Shown here piece after piece: positions 34,982-47,573 of a stretch of 64,000 nucleotides of DNA; within the stretch, counting starts at the first letter, position 1, and the number at the start of each line of letters is the position of its first letter. The notes beneath the pieces are model-generated. The model was not told the DNA's origin, did not search any database, and was given only the letters and a program-made list of their open reading frames with translations. A program made the translations under genes and the position numbers. The stretch is from Owenia fusiformis (lineage: Eukaryota > Annelida > Polychaeta > Sabellida > Oweniidae): NCBI GenBank assembly GCA_903813345.2, contig CAIIXF020000007.1, positions 8,747,730-8,811,729 of the forward strand, read 5' to 3'.

Positions 34982-37900
34982 ATGACTTCGAATATAGATC
35001 GTTTAATTTACATGTGGAATATCAAAATGATATTCGTAATTTTCCTCATGTTTTTCACTGTTTCATATGCAGACGATTTAGAAGACAATTTCATACAGAA
35101 ACTGACTTCTGAGGACGAGTTCAAAACGTATATTAGTGATAACAATTATGTTTTTGTGGTGTTTGGTAAGTATTAAATTGTCCTAATTTTTATTTTTACT
35201 CAGAAACTGTAGTATAATGTCGTGTTCCCTTTTCAAAATCTCAATTTTTTGTCGACGTTCCCGAATCTCTTCGTACAAAACATCTACCTAAGATATTTTT
35301 TATTCCTATGATACATAAAATATGATATTTATGTAATATAGAAATATGTTTTCAGTTTTACCTAGATATCTGATATTAGATTGAAAAACATTAACATTAC
35401 CTCATGCTCAACAGTGGTTTTACTGTATTATTTGCAGCCTTTTCCCAACTGCCCCTTCCTGGTTCCTAGAATTAGCCAGTACCTCTCTCTCTGCAGTGTG
35501 TTCTAAAAATACCGATGCTTCTCTGTCCAGAGAGGGGAGTTTCTACAAGAGCCATTGTAAAATCTATCTTGAATTGGTGTTCACTTAATACATGCTGGTG
35601 TTCACTAGAGAGAGGGGTGTTCACTATGACAGGTTTAAATGTATCTATATTTACACATAAATCTATAAAATGATTCATGCCATATTTTAGTTAATATGCC
35701 ATTTCATATGTTTCATACAATTTTAGTTGACAGCTTTGACAGAAGTAAGAATTTCATGGATGTGTTCTTCGAGATATCTGGAGTGACGCAGGAGATTGAT
35801 GGGGTAAAGATGGCGCTGGTGAATCACACTGAGAATAAAGAGATATCGTCACTGTACAAAGTGTCACGTGTGAAGCCAGTGATCATGTTATTCAAAAACA
35901 AGAGGCCTCTTATATACCAACATACCAAAGCCGGTTAGTTTTTTGGACAATACAGGGCGTTCAAAACCAATTAAATTACTAGAATCCCGAGCATTTAACT
36001 CAGAACTATAATATTCTGGCTTTGAAGTTTGGTATACTTTTTTGTGGACACCCTGTTCAGCATATTGGCAATACAAGCATCTTCTATATATTTTTGATTT
36101 AAGCTCTGGACTCAGTGCAATGTGGACTGAACCATTCCTTAAAAAGGTGTTATTTCAAGACGAGAAGCGCAGTATCTAGGAGTTAACGCTCGAGTGGAAG
36201 GAATCAGCCACAATGCATCGAGTCTAGGGCTTAACTTATTTTGAGATATTTAAAATATTTTCTTGGGAATCACCTCAAAGATACCAAATTAATAAAAGGA
36301 CACATTTTCAATAAAACGTGTTGTCAAATTCCATTTCAATCAGTATAGTCAGGTTGTCACCTTAACAACCATTCAACGGACCTTGAGTGGGTTATTGGTC
36401 ATAATGTATAATTCAGTGCAGTTACAATATATTAAATACTGTGACCAATTACGGATTGGCTGGAATCGGACACACCTTGTCTAGCTATGTCTAAATTTGT
36501 CTGAATATCGGTTCATAGTATTCTATATATTCTGCGTCTATGCTCTTCTTGAAACGTAGGAAATAAAGAAACATGAACATTACTATCATATAATTGCTCT
36601 ATATTTTGACAGAGGAAAGAACAGCAGAATTACTCACCCAGTGGATCATTTCAAAGATGGGCAGAGCTGTAAAAACCATAAAATCTCCTAAATTAGCAAA
36701 ACTTATAACAGAACCAAACAGAATAAACGTCATTGGATTCTTTAGAGTAAGTCATTCTGTCACAACATAACTTATAATTTCTTTATAAGTTTATTTACTA
36801 ATTCAAGTAAGGATTTTTACTTATAAATAATACGTGTAGGCCTCCGTCTAATATATCTACATACAATTTTACATATACTCGTATAGACTATAGAACCATT
36901 TTGATACAATTCCAACGATTATCCGACACGGAGGTTCATTTTTTAATCGAGCAGGACACAAAATCGAAAGAATTCCAAAGCTTGGAGGACGCTGCTTTTG
37001 ACACGACTGACGTTGGATTCTACACAGTTCAAGATGAATCAATATGGCAAGAAAATGAGATACATCAAGACACCATTGTCCTTTACAACGCAGTAAGTGT
37101 TACCCTCTACTATATCACTCTCCATACTTTACTACTTTACGTAAACTAAAAGTATCATCTATAATAAAGTTTTAATTCTATATCTAGCAGTTCATTCTTG
37201 TACTCATCTTACGTATCACTTTGTCATTCATTCCCGATTATCATCTTGTATCATTTCGATGTTTGATGATTTTCCTCGATATATACTTTAGGAGAACAAA
37301 GAAAGTCATAAATTCAAAGGAGTGTATGATGCAGACAAGATTCAGAATTTCATTGCTGTGCACTCGCTAGATCTCCTTGAACATTGGAGCATGGAGGTCA
37401 GTAATACAACATGTCCAGAAATTCGTGTCACATGCAGCCAAGTGCAGTCACCCCAATAAGTGTTGCAAGTTAAGAAAGATTTCCTTTTTATAGGACAATT
37501 GTATATTGCAAGTGACAAGTTTTTGTAGACACCATGAATAAAAGCACAGAATAATGGAGGTCAAAACTACCACAAACCTGTCTTTAAGAATTATTTTGTT
37601 TTTACATGGACCTCTGGTTTTTGTAACGCATCAAGACAATCGAGCATTCCAAAGAAACACACCTATACCATATGTTTTTGTTCCAGACGAAAGACCTCTT
37701 CAAGCTAGATGTTGACTTTCTTGTAGCATTTTTTCCATTTGATATAAGGAAGATCACTGCAGTGAAGAAATTAGCAGAGGACTACAGAGGGTCGGTTGGT
37801 ACCTTACTTTAAAACCATTTAGAGTTTACTGTTTGTGACCTTGTGATAATTTATAATACCATTATTGCTTGACTATTTTGTGCACTTTCTGATTTTGTAT

Positions 37901-40900
37901 GTTGTTACTTTGTTTACAAGAAATGAGTGCATTTGCTGTGGTAAACAAACAAGTATGGCAAAGGCACTCATTGCTTTCTGCATTTAATCTTAACCCCCCT
38001 ATCACACCAAACTAGTTCTTACCCGTTCTTGCGAGTCCTACGAAAATGTCGTAAAACGGGCTCAATCTGGCTGCGGTCGGGATATACAGGGTGTCCAATA
38101 AATAAGGTGAAAGATATTGTAACTTTCTTAATATTGCACCAACCTTAATGAAATTTTCAGAGTTTGTAGCCCAAACCTTTTTACCTTTATTCTGTGAATT
38201 TAAAGCGTCTTCTATTTGATTGGCCAGAGTTATGGTTGCTATAGCAACCGAAACAACAAAAAGGCGGGGCAAGTTTGTTTACGTCACAACTTTTCAAAAC
38301 ATCTCTAGCTATACACTTCTTATGCCTATTCACCCACTCTCTAAACACACTTTCAAACACATTCTTGCCCATTTCCTGAAGTCTTGCTAAGACATTTGAT
38401 CGGAGTTCACACACAGCTATGCTCACTAGTGAAACTATTAGGGCACTGGGGCTACCCCTACTTGCACACCCTCCATATTCCCCAGACCTTGCACCCAATG
38501 AATTTTACTTATATGCAGAACTCAAACGTGACTCGAGAGGAAATAAATTTGGAAGCACTGATGAACTCAGATCACATGTCTTAGCAAGACTTCAGGAAAT
38601 GGGCGAGAATGGGTTTGAAAGTGTGTTTAGAGAGTGGATGAAAAGGCATAAGACATAAAAGAAGTGTATAGCTAGATATGGACATTATGTTGTGCTATAC
38701 ATTATGTTATGCTTATTTTCATAACAATGGGACTTTAGGACTGTTTTTTTATATTGTATTTTTGTATTTGTGGTAGTAATATACCTGGAAGTATGAATAA
38801 AGTTATCAGAAAGAATAAATATGTTTTGGAAAGTTGTGACGTAAACAAACTTGCCCCGCCTTTTTGTTGTTTCGGTTGCTATTGCAACCACAACTCTGGC
38901 CAATCAAATAGAAGACACTTTAAATTCACAGAATAAGGGTAAAAAGGTTTGGGCTACAAACTCTGAAAAGTTCATCAAGATTGATGCAATATTAAGAAAG
39001 TTACAATATATTTCACCTTATTTATTGGACTCCCTGTATGTCTAAAATAATTAGCTTCTTCGTTCATAAACAGTCTTCAATACGTCCATCTCATTCGCAG
39101 TTCGTTTAGGTCGCACCAAATCGGTGTGCAACGTAGTATAAACCGTCCCTTAGTCTAGAAGGTCATCATGACCTGATTACAGAACGGTATGGCCGCCATC
39201 GAATTTTGAATCGATTCAAAATTCTAAATCACATACCCCGTCCGGGAAAGTCCATGAAGTTCGTAAACAGACCGTAGAACGTTGAAGCTACGTTCATTCA
39301 GTTCGCACACAGTTTAAAACCGACTCAGCAACGTTTTGACGATCACCAGAAAATTTTGAGCATGCTCTAAGTGCTGGAGGACCTACTCGTTCTAGTAGTT
39401 TCATGAAGTTTGTAAACAGATCCCAAACGGTTCTTAGTGGGTTCTTAGTCCGTCAAATCCGTTCGTGCACAGTTTAAGCCCGTTTTTGAGAACGTAGTGA
39501 GAACTAGCTTGGTGTGATAGTAGGGTTAGGATCTGATATACACTTTCAGGTGGTTTTTGTTTATGTTGATACCGTATTTGCAAAGAAGGTAGCTCCAGCT
39601 TTCAAATTGGTGAAAATGCCAGTACATAATGACACAGTTGCGCTACGATTTATACGCATGTCTGACACTGGTTTGGTAAAGTATAAACCTGATGAGGATG
39701 GCTTGGGAGTAGAAGTAATCAAGGCTTTTATCGAAGATGTCAAAGAGGGAAATATCGAGGTACAACAACGAAGAGAAATAAAAAAAAATACGATATATTT
39801 TTTTAATCATTTTATTTAACCTAGCAGGTAACAGTGAACAAGTACCATTATAACCCTCTAGGGTTCTACAATATGTACATATTGCAAGAAATATCTTGCT
39901 TCCAATCACGTCCATTCTGCATGCCAGTCATATATTTCAAACTACATTGTGTGGCACGCAGTTTCTGTTGTTTCGAATGGTTTAATTTGTTGTTTGCAAC
40001 ATCAATAAACTTATATTTTCCAAAAATGTAAATAGGCCTACATGGAAAAATGCTAACCTCGTCAGTTACATGACAAATTGCAAGTTGTTACAATCACATT
40101 ATGTTGTCATATTTTCAAATTTAATTGCCATTTGAAGTATTGATATTTACATATTAAAAGAAAAAATCATTTTGGGAGATCTGAAATAAGATAGACTTCT
40201 TAAGTGAGCAAACCATTTTCCTCTAGCCTCACAAAACAAGTGGAGAGGTTCCAGAAGGTTGGCAAGACAAACCAGTGAAAACTCTTGTGGGAAGCACATT
40301 TGATCAAGTAGTAAAAGACAGCAGTACACACAGATTTGTAGAGTTCTGTAAGTATCACTAAAACACTGATCGTGTGTGCTCTCAATCTCATCAGAATGTT
40401 CTAACTTTTAAAAGTAAAAGCAATAAATTATAACGACCATACTGGAAATACATGTATACCAAAGCGGTATTGCCCACTTTCATTGGTGGTTAGCAAAAAC
40501 ACCAATTACTACATCTAACACAAAACTATGTTTATCCAGTTGCTCCTTGGTGCGGACATTGTAAGAAGTTGGCTCCAATATGGCAAGAGGTTGCAGAGAA
40601 GTATGAACGTGAAGATAAACTGGTATTCGCTGCAGTGGACATGATGACAAACGATATAGATGTCAAAATTGCAGGATTTCCTACATTATTATTCTACGAA
40701 GCAGGGTCCAATGAGGTATTTACAAAGAGGAAATTATTATTTTGATTGCAAATGTTGGTGAAATATGAAGAGAAACAAACATATATATTTTTCCAAACGT
40801 GCTTTGTTCTTCACCATTTCTTTCCATGCTAATCTGAGTTATGTAGTCCCCATTGCTCATTTTTCTAATTCTTATCATTCGTTTAGTACATATTAGTAAA

Positions 40901-41265
40901 GATGACATGTACCAAGAATTCAAGGTGAATCTAAACTGTTCTCTTTTATCTTAGCCTATATCATATAAAGGAGACAGAACAGTTGAAGGGTTATCATCGT
41001 TCATAGACAGTTATATAAAGGTAGGTTTTGTTTGTATTAACGTTGCAGCTATTCATAGTTCATACAACGATAAAATGTATACGATAACATGTATTATATG
41101 CAAGGTGGTCCAAAAAATTCCTATATTCTCACAATGGGTAACATTTCTTAGTCCACCCTGTGTTTGATACAAATCAACTCGGGAAACTAAAAAGAGCATA
41201 ACATACAATTCTGACTTGTTTTAACTAAATAACCTCGTTTTCAGCCATCAAAAGAAGAACTGTGA
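34982..41265 (+). CDS. Protein disulfide isomerase with one redox site, copy 1 (KEEL tail)
   Basis: Eleven coding exons, all with GT-AG borders: 34982-35165, 35727-35933, 36613-36746, 36955-37092, 37292-37396, 37687-37794, 39550-39759, 40227-40347, 40540-40715, 40955-41020, 41245-41265; 489 residues. The signal peptide ends near SYA30. The P4HB-like a-b-b'-a' order is clear: the b'/a' part has [27 protein letters not shown] and GFPTLLFY. The a' active site is C407-G-H-C410. In the first domain the CGHC position (residues 66-69, after VVFVDSF) is DRSK, so that site cannot do thiol exchange. The C-terminus SKEEL is a KDEL-type ER-retrieval signal. The likely role is disulfide formation/isomerisation or chaperoning in the ER. 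Methionines 11 and 16 are alternative starts that keep the signal peptide. A poly(A) signal is at 41369. Confidence 0.9.
35953..36055. mobile_element. Tiny mariner-type MITE in PDI copy 1 intron 2
   Basis: 103 bp starting CAGGGCGTTCAAAAC and ending TTGTGGACACCCTG. The left flank is TA and the right flank has changed to TT. Ends resemble those of the Tc1/mariner-like elements elsewhere in the window. It has no coding capacity. Confidence 0.6.
38087..39036 (+). mobile_element. Mariner-like element with transposase tail, in PDI copy 1 intron 6
   Basis: TA-flanked, with ends CAGGGTGTCCAATAAATAAG and CTTATTTATTGGACTCCCTG-like sequence. Inverted arms are about 220 bp ('ggcggggcaagtttgtttac' near 38264 and its complement near 38845). 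Between them, the + frame at about 38419-38658 reads HPPYSPDLAPNEFYLYAELK, then GSTDELRSHVLARLQ and FREWMKRHK. This is the C-terminal catalytic part of a mariner transposase (the D of SPDLAP is the third acidic residue). Part of the same tail is also copied in reverse on the left (38300-38400), so the element has internal rearrangement. The N-terminal two thirds are missing; the copy is dead. Confidence 0.8.
41101..41161. mobile_element. Short TIR remnant in PDI copy 1 intron 10
   Basis: CAAGGTGGTCCAAAAAATTC at the left and TAGTCCACCCTGTG at the right are near-complementary ends of the mariner type. The length (about 60 bp) suggests an extreme internal deletion. Confidence 0.35.
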
Positions 41266-41368
41266 TCGCACCACGTAATTTGGAAGTCATGAAGTTGTCA
41301 TTTCATCGTACATCAAAACAACCAGTGCAGAATAAGTGAACACTTTGGCATTTGGTATCATTTGTTTG

Positions 41369-41374
41369 AATAAA
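41369..41374 (+). promoter_or_regulatory. Poly(A) signal AATAAA for PDI copy 1
   Basis: Canonical hexamer, overlapping a second one, about 104 bp after the stop codon and before the next gene begins at 41917. The genes are separate transcription units only about 0.55 kb apart. Confidence 0.55.
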
Positions 41375-41916
41375 TAAATAAGATCATTACATTTATTTTA
41401 ATATTTTTTGATATTTGTAAAGCTCAAACATGTAAGATGACCATAAGCCGAACAATTTACTACAGAGATTATCTAGACGTTATATTGTCATCTTCGCACG
41501 CCCGGTCTTCACCGACGGGAGCCGAGTGAACGAAGATGATAGATGGTGTAGCCTACTTGCCTTTAAAGACAAGCATCTGTGTCACATTTATGGTCTTCAT
41601 AATAAATAGTTTTTTTGTCTCATTCAATGTACATTTACCAGCTGTAAAAAGCTCAGTTTATAATTTGTAGTTGAACGCGAGATATAGCTTTACTATTATA
41701 CCGGTCATCTTATGTCTGTCTTGGGGGTAAAGTCAGACGAAGACACGCTAACCAATAAGAGCGATACACACGTTAAGACAGAGGAAACTACACGTGGTGA
41801 AAATATATACATGGATTAAAATTAATAAACAGGATTAAAACGTAAGATATCAATAATTCGTAGCTCAAGACAAAGGAGCATAAAGACTATAGTACTACAT
41901 ATACCAATATAGCATA

Positions 41917-44900
41917 ATGACGACTAGTATTGTGTCATTTTTAGCAGTCCTAACAATATTTGTTGTATATACAAATGCATGGGTAACATCTGATCAATAT
42001 ATAACTAGAATAGAAGATGAGGAACAATATAAACAATTTATAATAGACAACAAGTTTTCTTTAGTTTTCTTTGGTAAGTACACACTTTAAATAGTTTTTT
42101 TTCAAATTAGATATATAGAAATAGCAAAATTGAACTGAACTGAACATTGTCAATTAAGATTGCGTAACAATAAAAGTTAATCTCAAAATTTACAACTATA
42201 GTATATGTAACTATTTGTCTTAAACATAGATTCATGATTTTACTATTTATGAGTAATTATAATTAATTAGTGCAGTGCTAACAATTATTTTAAAATTTCA
42301 GTTGATAAGTCAAAAAGAAGCAAGGAATTCACTCCAGAGTGTTTCAAACTTAGTGGAATCCTACACGACTCAGAGCCCGATGTCAAAATGGCATGGGTAG
42401 ATATACAAAAGTATCCTGATATCGGTCGTAAATATAGTATTCCCACAATGCCAGGCATCGTGTTCTTGAGAGAAGAGCGTCCTTCGATTTATCCATACAC
42501 CTCTAAAGGTTAGAAAGATTAGGAGTGTACCTTTACGTCTAAAACTTCTTAGATCCTGGGATCACTCAACCTGTTTATTTTTGTTAAATCGTATGTATGT
42601 AAAAACTGTAATATCTGTAAAAACTAAAACAAATCATTAAATATTTGCGCTGACAGTTTATAGTTTAAAGTAATATTATTTCAGATCTAACAGATGTGTC
42701 AGAGAAAGTCATACCATGGCTTCTTAAGAAAAAGGGCACTTTGGTTAAAACGATTAAATCAACGAAAATAGCTAAGCTCATAACAGAACCATTGAAGATC
42801 TCCCTCATAGCCTTCTTCCGTGTAAGTCATGCTAATCTGATCACCTGATCTGATGTATTGTTCTTTTGCTAATATGACATTAAACTAGATATAGTATATA
42901 AAGAATTAGGACTTTACAACATGAAATTTCTGTTACTAGTTCGTTGTGAATTTACATTGGGTAACAATACAGTGTTTAGGAAACATACATTTTCTAACTT
43001 TAAAAATAAAAAGTACAATTAGTATTGCATACATGCATACATGCTTTTATTTTTGAACTTGTAGAACACCAATTCTAGGGAATTTAGGGCTATTAAACAC
43101 ACAGCATACGATACGACCAACATTGGATTCTACACGATCCAAGACCAATCTATATGGAGTGAATACAAAATTTATAAGGAATCTCTCGTCCTGTTCAACT
43201 CGGTATGTGTTGCTAGAAAGTTGTAAATATTATAAATAAAAATTAGAAAATATGTTTGACTTCCTGTTCTCGTCAAAATGGTCTTGTTATTATGCTACAC
43301 CACGTTTTTAGTATACATGAGCTCAACAATATTAACTTTATTTTGATTTGTTGAGTACATACATGTACTTTTCTAGGAAACATGGCAAAGCTTCACATTT
43401 GATGGTCCGTACGATATTGATAGTATCAAGAACTTCATCCACACATTCGCCTTGAAAGATATCGTAGAGTGGGAACAAAAGGTATGATCGAGTAAACACA
43501 AACGACAAATAAAAAATGGAATAAAACGTAATGGATTATACAAATATGTATGCACAAGTGCAAACGGGGAAATATAAAAAGGTGTAGAAAATCAGAGCGA
43601 GAAAATATTAACAAGTACAACCAGTCACAAGGAAAGCAAACTCAATATACTTCAGACTCAGTTCCCTTTTAAAAATTTTCATACATGGCCTGCATGAAGT
43701 TAACTTCGACATCGATCACCCGTTTACATCGCTTTTCTTTATTTTTCACATATTACAATTTTTTCTACAAAATCAACCAAAAGGAATTTAATTTCATTTT
43801 CAATGAAATATTTTACAAGGCTCAAGTTGGCAAGTCATCAAATCCAATGTGAAAAGTCCATTCATCACCATGACAACTGTTTAACTAGTGACCTTGCATG
43901 TGTTATTGATATTTCACACACTGTTCTATATGTGAAATACTGTGTTCGGATTGGCTGGAATCGGACACACCTTGCCTAGCTATGTGTGAACTAGTTATAA
44001 CTGTTGGTGACTTTCTACTTCATTCTTAATTTTAGTATACATACATATTCAACCAAGTCAGAGACGCCGACTTTGTCGTGGTATTCTTCCCAAGGAATAA
44101 GCAAAGACTCAAGGGTCTCGAAGAACTGGCAAAACCCAAACGAGGAAAGGTATGCCTTTTATTTCTGAACACTATGAAAGAGGAAGGGCCTCTGTCCCAA
44201 CTTTCAGACTGTCATTTCACTTGTCCACAGTGATACTTATTAGTGTTAGTACCATCCCAAAATTCATTCGATATAGATAAACCTTCAATTTCAACTAAGC
44301 TAAGGTAAATTCTAGATTTCAAATTGATTATGCGATTAGGTAGAAGATCCACCCAGTATATACATTTTTACACCATTTTAGATTGTGTTCATTTATGTTG
44401 ATACGATTCATGCGGCGGCAGTAAGTGCACCATTCAAGACATTAAAGATGCCTGTGGAGAACTACACAGAAACCTTCAGATACGTCAAGGTCGAAGAGAA
44501 CATAGGACTTCAGCAATACAAGCCTAAAGACGAATCAGTAACAGTTGATAACATCAAGGCATTTATTGAACAGATGGAAAAGGGAGATGTTGAGGTGCGT
44601 ATATATTTTACAATTTTCATTTCCATAATTTTCCATAGCGTGGTGTTTGGTGTTGAACAGTTGTCTATATTTTTTTTTATTTGGATGTATGTTGACGTTT
44701 TACTAATACAGCAATTTGAGCAGATAGAATTAAATAGTCGTAAATAGTAATTAAATATGTCGTACTTTGATAGAAATTCTCTGCATCTCTGAAAGCAGGA
44801 ATAAACTATTAATTTCAATATCACTCGCTTTTTTTGGGATAAAATTACATTTTCTGACATGCTGTTTTCAAAATTAGGAAAACTTTCGAAATAACCCACC

Positions 44901-46381
44901 ATTATACCTTGCTTTTGTACTTTGTACAATATGGTTTAGATGTAAATATAAGTAAATTATTTCCAGCCACATAAAGTGAGCCAGGCAGTTCCAGATGGCT
45001 GGAATGATAAGCCGATGAAGACACTCGTGAGGGATACATTTATTGAGGTTATCGGTGATAAAACCAAAAGCAGATTTGTGGAGTTCTGTGAGTTTTCTTT
45101 TACACTATTTGCATAAGATATCACTGAATATATTCTTATACGATAAAGTACAACATTACAACAATTAGGATATATGATAAAGTACAACATTACAACAATT
45201 AGGAATTGGAGTTGAAATTTTGGTATTAAAGAGTCTCCAGCACAAGCCCAACAATACCCCTTCTGAAAAGAAGTTATTGCCTATTTGATGCCACGGTTAA
45301 AATTTAGTTATCAACACTTGAGTTTATTTTTATTTTTTATTATTTTTTTTTATTTCTCTATTCAAATATGACAAGTACATTAATTAAAACCAGTTCAGAT
45401 TTTCTTCACACCACCTCCATTCATTCAGACATTTGCAACAGTCATACTTTTAAGTTCTGGTACATATTCGTGTCAGACACAGAAATTGTACAGAAATTGT
45501 TCGAATAAATGTTTTCTAAAAGGCCCCGTTGGAATTTGTAAAACCATCCTTCAAAAACATTGTCACCCAAAATATGCTTCAAGATACATTATGGTTATTC
45601 AGGCACATACACTTATCATTTTCAAGTCAAACGAGTGATTCCATTTCTAATTTCGAAGATGCTCCTTGGTGTGGACATTGTAAGAAGCTCTCCCCGATTT
45701 GGCAAGAGTTAGCGGAAAAATATGAAGACAATAAAGACGTGGTGATCGGTGCCATAGATGCAACTAGTAATGATTTAGATATAAAGATTGGTGGATACCC
45801 AACTCTTCAATTCTACCCAAAAGGCGCAGATGAGGTTTGCATATTAGTATTATCTTTACATTTATTTCTTAAGTTGCCGGAGTACAATTCTATAAGTATG
45901 AAGGAGGGGACAGGAAGGAAATAAATAACGAATTCTTCCAATGCGAACATGACATAGATGACACATCTAGGTCGTTCGGGGGTACAGGAAACGTTCGTGC
46001 CTCGCTCTGTGGTATTTACTCGTCGATATGATACCTGCTGTCGATCTTTCAATTTCTTAAATCAATGCAATGTATTGTAATTACTACCCCATATAATATG
46101 TATATTGCAGCCTGTACAATTCGATGGAGAAAGAACCCTCGAAGGGCTTTCGTCATTTATAGAAAAATACGCAAAGGTAAATACTAGTAAACCAATCAAG
46201 CATAGAAAACTATGACTGATAACGGAGACATGTAATTAAAACATGAGTATTAGGCTTATAAAGTGGACGTTGACTTATAATTATTTTGTCTAAAATAAAC
46301 TGAAATATGCAAATTGTTTAAAGTAAATTGGATCAATGGCCATTTTTGTTCTACTTCCAGAGTGAAAAGGACGAGCTATAG
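41917..46381 (+). CDS. Protein disulfide isomerase with one redox site, copy 2 (KDEL tail)
   Basis: Eleven coding exons: 41917-42073, 42302-42508, 42685-42821, 43065-43202, 43377-43481, 44036-44149, 44382-44594, 44967-45087, 45659-45834, 46111-46176, 46361-46381; 484 residues. Exon number, phases and most lengths (207, 138, 105, 121, 176, 66, 21) equal those of copy 1 at 34982-41265, so the pair is a tandem duplication. Signal peptide to about A21. The first thioredoxin-like domain has KRSK (residues 57-60, in FFVDKSKRSKEF) where CGHC should be, but keeps SIPTMPG with the cis-proline. The a' domain has [16 protein letters not shown] (C402, C405) and GGYPTLQFYP. The C-terminus SEKDEL is the classic ER-retrieval signal. 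Exon 9 uses the acceptor TTTCGAAG, weaker than others but needed for the conserved phase. A poly(A) signal AATAAA is at 46440-46445. Confidence 0.9.
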
Positions 46382-46439
46382 CAAAGGTGTCAAGCGTGCC
46401 ATGCCAAACATCTTTATCATTGTAAAATATGCCATGGTT

Positions 46440-46445
46440 AATAAA
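46440..46445 (+). promoter_or_regulatory. Poly(A) signal AATAAA for PDI copy 2
   Basis: Canonical hexamer 59 bp after the stop codon at 46379-46381. Confidence 0.6.
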
Positions 46446-47250
46446 TATAAAACATTTCTGTGGTGAATATTATTGTCAAATTACATAAAACAAAAATCCC
46501 AAAGAATGAAAAATCGTTCACACAAGACCAGTTATTTCAGTTAACTTCATTTTTCTCCCGATTTCTTATTCTTTAGGTTTTACTGGCGCAATAAGACAGT
46601 GAAATGGACTTTAGTCAAATATATCATATTAATTTCTACATGTAAGGGAACATGGGGCAAACCGGGCCTAAAAATTAAATTTGAAGTTGTTCCGTACGGG
46701 GTATTTTCTTATCTGTCAATTATCGTGCACTTTGATGTTCCACTTTATTAATGGTTTGTGGTTTACATTTTTTGAGTCTTTTATACTTGCCTAAGACTGT
46801 CTTCTGCGATTTTTCAATGGTCAAAAATAATGTCGGGAGTGGGGCAAAACGGCCCATGGGTGGGGCAAAACGACCGACCCTCTGTTACATGGGTTTTAAA
46901 ACCAAGATTAATCCATTACAAGACTCGTCCACACACATCTTATCTCAGACGTTTAAACCTTTGACAGATAAAGTGTTTTTAACCCCTACCATAATTCTAG
47001 TCATTTGATGTTTGTCGGAAGGAAATAAGGTACAAATCAAATGTTAAAATCGTTATATTTGAAAATCAATTATTCTTGTATTTCTATAATAATTCAGACA
47101 GATTTATCCATACATCTCTGTTTCCTAAAGAAATTACCTACTGTAGTAGGCCTACCTGAGAAGCACCACTAGATGGCATACGTAATGAAACGTAATCCGG
47201 TGGAGGAAATAGCGTACAAACACACGAGAAATAAAGGTAGCGAGTAAATC
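46446..47250. other. Non-coding; short 'ggggcaaa' repeats
   Basis: Three short copies of 'ggggcaaaaccggcc'-like sequence occur near 46651, 46840 and 46861, a pattern common in dispersed repeats. No gene was recognised. Confidence 0.4.
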
Positions 47251-47251
47251 C

Positions 47252-47363
47252 TGGCACATGATATACTATTGATGTTTGACCAAGTAGATTTCAGCATTTG
47301 CTTCAGCCCTTGTCAGAGAAATATTTTGACATTGGTCAAACATCAATAATATATCATATGCCA
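47252..47363. mobile_element. Small hairpin MITE
   Basis: 'tggcacatgatatactattg' then 'atgtttgacc' at the left, complemented by 'ggtcaaacatcaataatata' then 'tcatatgcca' at the right. About 31-bp arms with three mismatches and a ~50-bp loop. Confidence 0.65.
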
Positions 47364-47573
47364 TATAGGTTTCCTAACTAGTTCCATTCGGTCACGTACA
47401 CGTAGGTCAAGGCGTTATTTTAAACATTTTAATCCATCGGTATTATTTGTTTTTCTTGAGCCCATGTATTTTGATCTTAGGATAACATTGATAGAGAAAC
47501 AAAGTTGATTAAATGTACCGGTATACAGTGTATGATAACCTTTTTTCAGCCTAAATCAATATAAACGATAACC

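Noticed and set aside
38012-38498. Minus-strand open frames with transposase-like ends
   Set aside because: They are the reverse arm of the mariner-like element at 38087-39036, not independent genes.
44510-44929. 139-codon minus-strand frame
   Set aside because: It is antisense to exon 7 and intron 7 of the second PDI gene, with no motif.
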